DNA from: Emydura subglobosa
Taxonomy: Eukaryota; Chordata; Testudines; Chelidae
DNA length: 64,000 nucleotides
NCBI GenBank assembly: GCA_007922225.1
Contig: ML679963.1
Span: 5,672,837-5,736,836, forward strand
Direction of reading: 5' to 3'
Shown here: positions 25,050 through 35,795 of the stretch, in pieces
Layout of the letters: the number at the start of each line of letters is the position of its first letter
How positions within the stretch are numbered: position 1 is the first letter of the stretch
Program-made: the position numbers and the translations under genes
The notes under the pieces: model-generated
The model's input: the letters and a program-made list of their open reading frames with translations, nothing else
What the model was told of the DNA's origin: nothing
Database searches by the model: none

Positions 25050-25810
25050 CGCTCGCCACATCAGAGACTTTCCAGGGCCTGAAGGGCCGCTTTGATTCCA
25101 GACCGCTGCAGGCATTAGCGGGGACGTAATTAGGGTAAAAAGTTCAACCACAGTTCCATGTCTAGAGTGCTGCCAGAAATAAATTTCCTCTCATTCACTG
25201 GTTTCTACTGTACCCTCCCTGAGACCCATATTGAAAACACATTTATCTTTGTAGAGTTTGTTCCTCTTCTAATTAACTTTATAGCATTTACATTATTTAA
25301 TAATTTAAAGCGGAATTTAAAGTGGCCCTAGAACCAGCAGCTTTGCCTATAGTGGCACTCTGTATTATCTTTTCCCTGTAGAGCTTCTTTTGACAAGTGA
25401 TTCAGGTAAGGTATGCACTACAGCTGTTTTTATTTGGCTATGCATTTAATATAAGACTATTTCCCATAATGTGTTTGGAGGAAGCCAATAATCTGCGCTG
25501 AGATGAAATTATGCTCCAATTTGGAAGGCTTCTCTTCCTAAAAAAGATCACTTACAAATGTTTAGCTTATTTACAGTTTCATAAATTAGACCTTTCAGAG
25601 CTCTGAAATACTCAGGCTTCTTATTTATTGGCCAACATTTAACCTCAAAATTCTCATTTGCATCCTTGCATATGTGACATAGGGTTATCATTATAATTTA
25701 CTTGAATCCAACTGTTATTCCTTCTTATAGATCAAGTCAGTTACTCCAAATTGAACCAGTATGCAACTTTGATTTTAGCATGTCAGAGGGGATAGTGATA
25801 CGTTTGTTGT
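25050..25810. promoter_or_regulatory. Candidate conserved non-coding element
   Basis: Within AT-rich intron, 25055-25140 is locally GC- and CpG-richer, with GAGACTTTCCAGGGCCTGAA, GCAGGCATTAGCGGGGACGT and AATTAGGG. The following 650 bp are free of recognisable transposon sequence and contain several homeodomain-like cores (TAATTA in TTCTAATTAACTTTATAGC) and an octamer-like ATTTGCAT. BCAS3 neighbours TBX2 and TBX4 in vertebrates, so an enhancer is plausible, but conservation cannot be tested here. Confidence 0.25.
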
Positions 25811-25989
25811 TTGTTGATAGTGAGGGTATCGGATATTCCACTAAAGGTTTTCTCGTTTGATGTGTCAAATTATAAGAGATTTTTCAAAACTATGTTCATT
25901 TTTCTTTTAGTTAAATTGATGTTATTTATCACAACTACTGGGGAAAGAAATCAAATGTAATTATAAAAATTAAAAGGACAAATCTAGCC

Positions 25990-26014
25990 TTTTTTTTTTT
26001 TTTTTTTTTTTTTT
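25990..26014 (+). repeat. (T)25 homopolymer
   Basis: Twenty-five consecutive T. Confidence 0.95.
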
Positions 26015-26171
26015 AAGACAATAAGGAAGGGTTACTATCTTTAGTACATAATGTAATGATGAAATGCAACAACACTTTTGGGAGTCTACATTACTATATT
26101 CATGGGTTTGGTCTCTCTCAGACTGCCACAAGAACTGTGAAGACTAAAAAGTGTACTTCCTACAATAGCCG

Positions 26172-26528
26172 GTGATGACAACATGGTTTTCATCTGATAG
26201 AACTGGAACAGACCACTGCAAGTCAGACAACGGGACAATGCACATTGTGGTGGACAAAGCTTTCATAGGTTTCTCACAGTACCAAATGAATCCCTTTGGA
26301 ATAAATTCCCTCAAAGCAATGGTAGGGTATAAACAGGAGGACTCTACTTCTACCTGCAAGAGGTCATTGTACATTTCTGATTTTAGGAAGAAAAGAAAAA
26401 GCTGTATCCCCTCTAGGGAAAAAATGTTAAAAAAAGAACAAAGGTTGTCAGAGGTGTCTAGAAGTTGCTCTATGAACTATAGGATTCTGAAGTTGTTTCT
26501 AAAATCCTCATGGCTGGAAGCATTATAG
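26172..26528 (+). other. 118-codon ORF, no recognised product
   Basis: Open on the plus strand for 118 codons, with a 76-codon minus-strand ORF over its first part. The protein is Lys/Ser-rich with no domain I recognise. It lacks splice-site context matching BCAS3 and is on the opposite strand. Probably chance or a fragment of an unrecognised repeat. Confidence 0.12.
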
Positions 26529-28029
26529 AGGTAATATGCTCTGTACATCAGAGGTAATGACACACAATCCAGAAATGCCTCCCTGGCCAATGTCCAAAGC
26601 AGTAGTGAAGAGGTTTAGCAAGACTGTGGACCTTCTTGTATTCTCATAAAGAAGATAGATCAGAAAAAACACAAAATCCCATATTTCTCATCATTAGAGC
26701 TGGGCAGGACATGATGACAAAGTTTTATTGACAAAATATGCTGTTTTGTTACAGCTAAAACGTTTCATGGATACGTATCAATTAGATATTTTTAATCAAG
26801 AAGGTTTCTGCAGTCCAGGGCTCTCTGGTCATCTCTAACATGAATGTGGGAGGACAGGGAGACTGAGGGGGAGCTGAATCAAAAACCTGAGTTTCTGATT
26901 TGAAAACAGCCGTTTCAACCATTTTGTTTCACAAAAACAATCAAAAACCTCAAAAGTTGTCGCAAAATAGAATTGCCATCCTCTAGATAGCTCTATTCAT
27001 CATACTTAAAACCACACAGGACTTTGTGAATGGAGTAGAAGCTATGGATTGGGCTGAATTTTGCTGTCTGTTTTTTGGACCTGTGACAGAGCTCCAAATA
27101 AAGCAAACATGTAGTCTCCAAGTATTTAATTTCTTGAAAGGGAGCAGGTTTTAATTTAAAGCTATTTTAACCACCCTGATGGCTGTGAAAAGCAAGGGTG
27201 GTGACAAGAAAGAATTTACAGGACTTTGTGAATCACACAAAGTCCCATGAAAACAAAGGACTGCTAATATTTTACAAACTTTATGAAATCTACTTGGCGT
27301 TGTCCAATAAAATGAGAAATCATAACCATCTGTCCAATTCATTTTTTTATTTCATGGGTCATTTGAAATGTAAAAAGGTAAAAATACATTATACTTTATT
27401 GTCTTGATTATCACACATCCAGCTCTATGAGTCAATCCCTGGCATAACCTGGTGGCTCTGAGGCAGAACCACTGAATTTCCATTGGCATTCCAGTTAAAA
27501 TGTATCAGAGAGGGTTACTCAGCAGTGTGAGAACTGTGAACAAGAACTTCATTCATCATAGTTAATTTCCTTCTCCTGGGTGATCCTTTAAGACAGCTAT
27601 GCTGTTTGTCACTTCTAAACCATTTCACAGCTAGCTAATTTTAAAAGTTGCAAACCACAGATTCTGAGAACTGGACACTGATTCTAGCATCAACCAGAAG
27701 AAAAGCTGGTTGCCAGATAAATGCTGGGTTCATATAAAATCTTTTAAGAATATTAATGTAAGATAGTATTAAAGCTCAGTTTTAACAGCATTATTTTTAT
27801 ATTTTTCCTAATAAAACAGCTTTTTTGATAAACATTAATATTTCTCTAAACACTCTTCAATGAAACCAGTATTAACACATTAGTAGGTTTCAATATACTG
27901 TAACTACATTAATAAGCTACATATTTTCTGAAAAGCTGCTTCCACTAATTGTTTAATCTTGTAAACCAATTTCTTGAAACAGAAAAATGTTAATTACATT
28001 AGCTATTACATATTTTCCATCTCCTCCTC

Positions 28030-28515
28030 ATACAACTCTCAGCATTCCACCTTATTTCATGCCACATCCTATGCCTGGAACTGCTTCTTGCTTCTCATGC
28101 ACTTCAGCAACCTCCATTTCATTCTTCAAATCACTCCAGATTCTCCTTCACTTGAAGTCTCACTTCAAGTCTTTCAATTAAGATTGGATATCTTCATGAA
28201 CTATATGCTCTAGCTCCAAAAAAAGTTATGGGCTGAATGCAGAAGTTTTTCTGGGAGATTCTTTGGTCTACTTTATGCAGGAGGTCAGACTAGTTGATCA
28301 TAAAGGCCCCTTTGGTCTTTAAAATTTATGAATATTGAAGCAATAATTGTGCAACCTTCTATTGCTGATCTAACCAGCTATGCCTGTACTTCTATCTGGG
28401 GCATCATGTGTGTGGACTGTAAATTACTGAAGGCAGGGACTCTCTCTTTCACACGTTTATAAAGAGCAATATACACTTGGAATAAATGCAGCAGGGTGCT
28501 CAGCACCTCTTAGAA
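28030..28515 (+). mobile_element. L3-like LINE 3' end split by CR1
   Basis: Left part 28030-28175 has TATGCCTGGAACTGCTTCTT, TTCATTCTTCAAATCACTCC and AGATTCTCCTTCAC. The right part, 28340-28515, has TGTGTGGACTGTAAATTACT, GAAGGCAGGGACTCTCTCTT and TATAAAGAGCAATATACACT, the usual L3 3' end. The intervening 160 bp belong to a CR1. Confidence 0.55.
28176..28336 (+). mobile_element. CR1 3' end inserted in L3 relic
   Basis: AGATTGGATATCTTCATGAA, TATATGCTCTAGCTCC, TTATGCAGGAGGTCAGACTA and GTTGATCATAAAGGCCCCTT followed by GGTCTTTAAAATTTATGAAT are the CR1 3' UTR in its normal order, ending in the TATGAAT-type tail. The flanks CAATTA and CAATAAT may be the remains of a target duplication. Confidence 0.75.
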
Positions 28516-28889
28516 GGAGCTTTAGAACTTTGTTGTGGTAGAATTCAAAGTTCTTTGGGAAAGCTATTTTTGTCTATATGGAATGATTCGCTGTCTGATG
28601 AGAAATACCACTGTTGGGGGAAGCCATTTACCTGATTTTCACCAGTATTTGCTTGAGGAAAAAACTGTTATAATAAGGGTTAAAATTCTCCTCTCTGATA
28701 TACACATGCAACTGTATGGAATTAATCCTCTCTCTAGGTGGGTATCTAATTGAACGACAAGGATTATTGCCTAGCATACAATAACCGCTGACTACTTATT
28801 AAAATGAACACTGAAAACACAAACAAAAAAAATCAACCTTTCATTTTTTCCATTGTTACAGAAGAGGACAGAAGATTCAGCCGTTAGGA

Positions 28890-29582
28890 GGGTTGGGCAC
28901 TGTGGCAGTGCTACAGTGATCTTGGCTTTCAAGCACCCCCTTGTGGACAGAGGTCACTTCCACTCCCTGCCACTCTAAGCCATCCAATCTCTTCAAAAGC
29001 CTTTTAAGAGCTCAGTTCACTGAGTTCCAGAGGGGTAGCCGTGTTAGTCTGTATACAGCAAAGACAACGAGAGTTCTGTAGCACTTTAAAGACTAACACA
29101 TTTAATTTCAGCAGGTATAAGCTTTCGTGGGCTTCAGCTGCATCTCAGGAAGTGGGCTGAAGCCCACAAAAGCTTATGCCTGACGAAATTAAATTTGTTA
29201 GTCTTTAAAGTGCTACAGAACTCTCATTGTTTTTTCAGTTCACCGAGTAATTCAAACAATCCCCAGAAGGGATCCCATTTATTTAGTCCTTGGGTGCACA
29301 CTAGCCTTCCAGTTCCCAACCCTAGTTCAGTGTCTCTCTCCCAGTAGACCAATATATCAGTCTTTCCTCCTGACCTGGAGAGTTTTCTCCTTCTTGCACT
29401 TTTCCCCTGCTGACTCACGGTCTTTCTTGCTCCCTGAGTGTGTCTGCAGACCTAACTGCAATTTCCTGGGCTTCCCCACTTCCTGCTCTTTTTATACTAG
29501 GATCACCCAATTCAACCCAGGTGTGGCTCACCCTGTAATCAGGGCTGGTCTAGCCCCAGGCCAATCCACCCTGTTATAGGCA
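28890..29582 (-). mobile_element. LTR-like element, split by foldback element
   Basis: Read on the minus strand from 29582, the sequence has a promoter-like TATAAAAA (29496-29489), then 206 bp further an AATAAA signal (29283-29278), the spacing expected of U3-R-U5 in a retroviral or Gypsy-type LTR. The minus-strand start could be TGCCTATAACAGG. The sequence resumes at 29012-28890 after the foldback insertion. No internal coding region, second LTR or convincing target duplication was seen, so a solo LTR is the likeliest reading. Family unknown. Confidence 0.45.
29013..29248. mobile_element. Foldback repeat with 13-bp target duplication
   Basis: The body 29026-29235 begins CCAGAGGGGTAGCCGTGTTA and has two arms: about 29059-29139, and its inverted copy at 29154-29236, about 90% matching over 80 bp (for example CTGTAGCACTTTAAAGACTA against TAGTCTTTAAAGTGCTACAG). 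The flanks CAGTTCACTGAGT (29013-29025) and CAGTTCACCGAGT (29236-29248) are a 13-bp direct repeat with one mismatch. The sequence is a very common sauropsid repeat. The long target duplication argues for LINE-mediated retroposition rather than a cut-and-paste transposase. Confidence 0.8.
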
Positions 29583-31553
29583 GTTTGTCATTTGGGGAAA
29601 GCAAATTAATTAACACTTGAGACACCAAACTTCTTGTTACTTGTGAAGGGTGTAATAGCAAGGTGGTGTCTATTTAAAGCATTCATCATAAGCATGGAGT
29701 CAGTCTGACAAGTAAGGTGTAACAAGAACACACACAATTTTTTGCCAACATGGCCATTTCTTTGACTAACCCTATCTCGGTATTGTGTTCCAGCTGAAGC
29801 ACAGATTTGTGCTATTTAAGTATAATATGAAAAGTTCAATTTTGGTTTGACTTATGAATAATGGACAACCAAATCGCTCACCATCCCTTACTCAGAGCTA
29901 TTCCTTACTTCTCTAAAAGTACAATGAAAATCAACGAGACATAACTATTTTAAAATTAGTTCCCATCATTGCACTGCTCCATTTCCCGTCAAAAACATCT
30001 AAGTGACAAATTTAGCACTGGAAGGTAAAATGAAGTACTCACACAGCTTCACAAATTCTGTACATTCAAAATCAAGCCCAATATGTTTCAACAAATCAGT
30101 ATACTTGCAGAGATACACATTCTATAGATCCAACAGTATTTTCTTGTAACAGATTATAGGGCCACTTATATCAGCACTCAACTAAAGGATTTCTAAATCT
30201 GCTAGGTGCAAGCACACAGTGAGTGAACACAATAGGCAGGAATCAGTTGGTCTTTATATAAGCTAAATTCCTCCACCCCACCCCAACACATATTAATGCC
30301 ATTCTTCTCCATAAAAGTGCTGTGGGGAAAAACACTGATTTTAGAGGGAAAGTTAATGTGTTCATTTAACAGATTTCTAATTTTGATGTTTCACCACTTA
30401 AAATTTATCTTTACTGATGGGCCTCAGAACATCTTAACTTTCTTTTTGGTATAACTTCATTGTCCCTCCTATAACCAGGAGCATAGTGAGCATGCCTATG
30501 CAAAATTCCACAAAGACAGAATTTACGCAGATGTTCTTTCCCTTTTGGTTTTCCTTTAATTTGCAAATCTTGTAATCTAAGACTGAAGTTGACTGAACCA
30601 ACATCTAAACCAGCACCGCAGTATCAGCCAAAAAACACAATCTGTTTCCCATTTACGTGTCAAGACTGCATCCTTTTTGGTGGTTGAAAAAACGGTTATT
30701 TTTAAATGATTATACAGTGAAACTGTGCAAGCCTTTAGTAATTTTATGAATTTAGTTCTAGATGGAAAATCTGACTTTTAAAAAAAATTGAAATGGGTTT
30801 CTAGAAAACCAGTTTGTAACCCAAATGTAGGAAAAGACTGAATTTAGAACGTGTAGCTTCATCTCTAGTTAAATAATTATTTAGGGAAGTTGTAGAGCTG
30901 GCACTATGCAAAAGTTTTGTAAAGAACTTATTTTCAATTTTCAGTACAGTTGATGTCACCTAAAACTGTGTGCCAGAAAGATATTTCATAGCACCAAAAT
31001 TAGTCTCCACTACAGCTTAGTTCAAAAGTAAATTAATCACTTCAGTTCAAAGAGACACATTACAAAAAGATGTATTTTGTCTATTGGGCACTAGCCACCA
31101 TTTTTTAAAAAATAATTCCTGACGTTTTGCCCAAAGTAATGTGAGCTTCCTTAGGGGATATAAACAAATTACCACTTTCCTATAAGAGCAGATGGGTCTA
31201 TTCATCTAAAATCATCTGCCGGATTCTGTACTGTGAAAGGCCACAAATCTTGGCTGACCTATTTACAAGAAATGTAGCTGGACCACGAACTGTTTTGAGT
31301 TTTTTTTTTTAATGGGGTGGGCCATCAGTGGGGAGATTTATTTGAATAAGATTCTCCACCCTACACTATCGAATGGCTCTCCAGCTAGTTTGTTAGAGCC
31401 AAAACCTAGCCCCTTATAGTCAGAGGGTTTTCTTTTTAACCCTGAGTTAAATCAGATGGAGGCTAGGTTTGTGGTCTGCTATATGACATCTATTGTCAGT
31501 CCAGCTTTGCAAAAATATCAGTTGATATAGATAGATACAGAAATAGATATAGA

Positions 31554-32263
31554 TAGGGCTGTCAATCGCAGTTACTGCATGCGATTAATGCAAAAGAAAT
31601 TAATTAGATTTTAAAAAGTCGTGATTAATCGTACTGTTAAACAGAATACCAACTGAATTCATTATGAACTTTGTTTGAAGTTTTTCTACATTTTCAAATA
31701 TATTAATTTCAGTTACAACACAGAATAAAAGAGTGCTCGATTTATATTATTTTTATTACAAATATTTGCACTATAAAAAGAAAAAAGAAATAGCATTTTT
31801 CAATTCACCTCATACAAGTCCACTCAGTCCTACTTCTTGTTCAGCCAATAGCTAAGACAAAACAAGTTTGTTTACATTTACGGGAAATAATGCTGCCCGC
31901 TTCTTATTTACAAGTTTCCTGAAGGTGAGAATAGACATTCTCATGGCACTACTGTAGCCGGCATTGCAAGGTATTTACATGCCAGATATGCTAAACATTT
32001 GTATGCACCTTCGTGCTTTGATTCATAGGCTCTAAAGTTTTACATTATTTTATTTTTGAAAACAGTTATGTAAAAATGTTTAAATAATTTTACCTTTGGA
32101 AGCTGCATGTTCGCGACAAAGAGAATGCACTACAATACCTCTGTCTTGTTTTAGTGGAGAGTTTCTGAAATCTTAAACTTGGAGATAAAATTATTAAAGC
32201 AGGCTTTTAACTCGCATTAAAGCTGTGTGGTTAAAACACTAAAACAGGCCCTCTACAACCCTA
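31554..32263 (-). mobile_element. Degraded hAT transposon with hATC remnant
   Basis: Ends TAGGGCTGT (31554) and ACAACCCTA (32263) are inverted repeats with one mismatch; the left end has the family's TCAATCGCAGTTACTGCATG and CGTGATTAATCG. On the minus strand 32000-31830 carries a decayed transposase C-terminus of the hAT dimerisation type: fragments equivalent to KYLA-PAT, a FS-P block and NKKRAA, now with stops. After about 32028 a piece (AGGCTCTAAAGTTTTACATT) lies in the opposite orientation to that expected, so the copy is internally rearranged. No 8-bp duplication was found. Confidence 0.7.
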
Positions 32264-32280
32264 AGTAGCTGTTTAGAATC

Positions 32281-32836
32281 TAAGGTCTTGTCTACCCTAC
32301 AAAGATAAGTCAACCTACGTTAGGTCAACTTACAGCCACCACATTAAATTACAGTGGTGGCTGAACTCCAAACTACCCCCATTGGGGACGGTGGTGTGTC
32401 CATTCACCAGGATAACTTCCACCGACCTAAGAGGGGCAGTGTGGGGAGCTGAGAACCTGTCTCTCAGCTCTGTTGGCAGCTCCTGGCAGGCTGCCTCACT
32501 CCCTCGCAGCTCCTGGTCTAGCCACTTAGCTCTCCAGGAGAGTGGGGAGCATCTGGGCTCTAGCTGCCTGGTTTTCTTGTCAATTTCTTGGCGGCTGGAG
32601 CCATGAAATTGACAAGGACAGCCAACTTAAGAAAAGCAGTGTCTACACTGACAATGTGTCATCCCCTTTTTATGACGACATATGCCCTACACATCTCATT
32701 GAGGTAGTTTTATTATGTTGGCATAGCAGAGGAGTTACATCAGTGGGAGAAGCATTTGAATGTGTACATCTCCACTATTTTGTCAACCAAAGCTGACTTT
32801 TGTCAACAAAACTCTGTAGTTTAGACCAGCCCTTTA
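32281..32836. mobile_element. Non-autonomous TIR element
   Basis: TAAGGTCTTGTCTACCCTAC at the left is mirrored by CTGTAGTTTAGACCAGCCCT then TTA at the right. The GC-richer interior includes GAGGTAGTTTTATTATGTTG, known to me from turtle repeats with TCTACACTGC ends. It begins only 17 bp after the hAT at 31554-32263. No transposase. Confidence 0.65.
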
Positions 32837-33088
32837 GTAAACCTTCTTAAATTAAAAGTACATTATATCAATGAAGTTAAGAACTGCCTTGCTTACATTA
32901 TGGGTCACATTATAATAAATGTTGATTCAGTTCTCCATACTTCAACACTATTAAACATCTACTTTCAAGCTTAATTTCTTGGAAAAAGATTTAAATTTAA
33001 TAAGATTCTTGGATCAATGGACAATGTATGTTACAACTGAATATTAGGGGTTTCAGTGGAAAGCTGCTTGCATGTATTAAGAGCTACC

Positions 33089-33928
33089 ACATAGACCTGT
33101 GTTTCTCAACCTTTGAAGTAGCAAGTACCCCCTAACTTTTGAACATTTTAATAAGTACCCCAACACTCAATATTCCACGGGATTTTATATTTACAGACTA
33201 ATGTCAGCCATATGTTGGAAGAAGGGCTGAGTATGTAAGGCCGTGATATGACAGATGTCAGATCTAGTGTGGGTAGGGTTACCACCTTTACACCAGCGGT
33301 GCACAACTCAAGTATGTACCTGGGCTAGAGGTGATGTTGGCCAAAGCTAGGAGGCTTTGAGTGGCATGCCAATGCTGGGGAATATAAAGCGCCGCGCCAA
33401 ATTTTTTGCCATAGATTTGAGAGGAGGAAAGAGGGTGAGAGAGAGAGGAAAAGAGGGTAACTGGAAAAATCTGGGGCTGTCATAGTTGTCAATTTCACTA
33501 CTCAGCTAGAGCAATGAAATGGACAAGTTTTCTGGGCACTGGGCTTTGAGACAGGGAGGGGGGCTGCCACCTGGTTGCCAGCCCAGGAGGTGGGCGACAG
33601 CCACCCAATCTGAGCTGGGGCAGAGGAGGCTTCCATGCTGGCTGGGACCCAGGGATGTGGGCAGGCAGCTGCTGTCCATCTTCAAGCTGAGGCGCAGGTG
33701 GCTGCCACCAGCTGCAAGCCCCGCTCGCGAGACGCAGGAGGCTGGCACTGGGCTCCCACCTGGGAGCTGGGACTGGGTGGGAAGCGGGCTGCTGCACCCA
33801 GCTTCCCCAGAAGTCAGCAGCTGCCACCCGCCTCCCGTTCACTCAGTTTTTCCCAGGGTACCCCCTGCCTGTGTCTGGCGTACCCCCAGAGGTACACGAA
33901 CCACAAGTTGAGAAACTATGATATAGAC
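33089..33928. mobile_element. Non-autonomous hAT element A with 8-bp TSD
   Basis: The element 33097-33920 starts CTGTGTTTCTCAACCTTTGA and ends CAAGTTGAGAAACTATG, inverted ends typical of hAT. It is flanked by ACATAGAC (33089-33096) and ATATAGAC (33921-33928), an 8-bp duplication with one change. Its interior has a GC-rich block (33500-33850) with ORFs on both strands but no transposase motif. Beside the 5' end are CAAGTACCCCCTAACTTTTG and near the 3' end GGTACCCCCTGCCTG, a shared subterminal motif. Confidence 0.85.
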
Positions 33929-34225
33929 CAGTGTTTCTCAATTTGTGTTCCGTGGAACCCTGGGGTTCCGCAGGAACCCTGTTGGGGTTCCACGAGCAGC
34001 TGTTCTCTGCGCCGCCGATCAGCTGTTCCCCGCGCCGCTGTTCTCTGCGCCGCCGAAAAAGGGAAGATGTCCCGGATTTTTCGGTGGAGGGTATGGAGTG
34101 TAAGTGTAATTTAACTGAGAAATGACCTAGTTGTTTGTGTTAAGAGTTTGGGGAGGTTCCACAATTATTCATAGAGTTCAAAAGGGTTCCGTGGCCAAAT
34201 TTAATTGAGAAACATGGATATAGAC
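33921..34225. mobile_element. Non-autonomous hAT element B with perfect 8-bp TSD
   Basis: The element 33929-34217 starts CAGTGTTTCTCAATTTGTGT and ends AATTTAATTGAGAAACATGG, inverted hAT ends. The flanks at 33921-33928 and 34218-34225 are both ATATAGAC. It repeats GGTTCC motifs internally and GCGCCGC twice. The left flank is also the right flank of element A. Confidence 0.88.
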
Positions 34226-35619
34226 AATAGGAAGGACAATGAAATGAGGCCATGATTCAAAAATAAATCCACAGATGAATTTGATGCTGATTTTATATAT
34301 CACATCCATATCTTTTTCATAATCAAGGACACAAATCCTCATTTGACAGGTAAAATCATGACAGGATTAATTTCTTCTCTTAAAATGTATTAAAATGTAT
34401 GGTATGGTAAAGGGATGGTGAAAAACTTAATTTTTTGCAATGTTAGTGATAGCTTTAAAGTGAATGACTCAGTATAACATGAAAATTCTTCAGATTCCAA
34501 GAACAAAGAATGCCCTACATTAAAATGCTTTAAAAATACCATTTTATTACAGCATCTTCTTTGTATTATATTTACTTTATAGCAAAAGGAGTACAGATGA
34601 ATTTCTTGAGATTAACCTCTAATGCAGATTAGAGGTTAGAATCAGGAAATTCTAGCTCCTAACATGAATGTGTCAGTATCTCACTGATATAGTCCTAATA
34701 GATAAAGTGCTATCAAGTACTAATATGAAATGACTATTCAAGTGCGGATTTACTTATGAACTGATTTCTAACAGAATTTTATTATTTAACAGTCTATTGT
34801 CTCTGTAAGGTCTAAAACTTCTAAATGTAATTCTAATACATATTAGACTTTCAATTGATCAGAAATCTTTTGTGCATTCAGGAGCAACTCCACAAGTTCC
34901 TGGAAACATGAGAGAATGTTATACTGTATATTACCATGTTTGTAAATACAATCTCTCACACATCAGATAGGAATGCGTGCACACATTCCTGATAGTTTTA
35001 AAAAAAAAATAGTTTTCCCATGCTCAGAAGTTTCCATGATAACATGTGCAATAGCTTACACTAACCCCCCAAACTGAAATACAAGAGAAACATACTGAGG
35101 TTTTATTGTGAGTTAGGTGTAAAATGTACAGACTCTTTGCCTTACACCCACAAAGTTAATAGTTTCAAACTAGGTTTTACAAGAGCTACAAAAAATGAAT
35201 GCTATATACATTTTCACTGAGAAAAAAAAAATCTTAACTAAGATACTTAGGTCTGGATGCAGCAGGGGTCCAAGATCAGTGTGTGATGTTACACACCATA
35301 CAGTACTGACTCTCGCTCTGTGCTGAAAACCACTATACCAGACGTTCACCTCTCCTAGACAAAGGGCACTTCCCTCATTTGTTGAAAGGGGGGGGTGGGG
35401 AAGCACAGTATTACAAAATCCCCTGTTTTGGAGGAATCAAAACAGCCCCGGGAATGGTAAAATGTGCCAAGTAAGAAGCAATGACAGAACAAATGAGGGC
35501 CCGGGGAGCATCAGAAATAGACAGGAAAGAAGTCAGAAGGTTTAAAGAAGAGCTAGAAAAAGACTGAGGTTGGTCAAGCCTAAAGAAGGTCCTTTTTTTT
35601 CTTTTTTTAAACACTATTT

Positions 35620-35795
35620 GCAACCATACTACCTCAGACTGTGATTTATCACACCTCACAAAGTAAGCAGGGTCAATACCTGAATGGGAGACATACAGGA
35701 AAAAGCCAGAGGGCTTCTGAAAGCAGCGTAAGCAATTCAAAAGGTGACATGCTTCCCCTGTAAGTCAGTGATGACCCAATGCCCTAGAATGTAAA
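35620..35795 (+). mobile_element. 5S-rRNA-derived SINE
   Basis: The head reads CAACCATACTACCTCAGACT, AAGTAAGCAGGGTCAATACC and TGAATGGGAGACATACAGG, which follows 5S rRNA (AGCAGGGTC, then TACTTGGATGGGAGACC), including the internal promoter region. The tail GATGACCCAATGCCCTAGAA is unrelated to 5S. Too diverged for a functional 5S gene. Amniote 5S-headed SINEs are known; I cannot assign the subfamily. Confidence 0.6.

Noticed and set aside
33519..34114. ORFs of 80-159 codons on both strands
   Set aside because: They lie in the GC-rich interior of hAT element A and run across into element B; no transposase or other domain.
35620..35795. Functional 5S rRNA gene
   Set aside because: Too diverged outside the promoter region and followed by a SINE-like tail.
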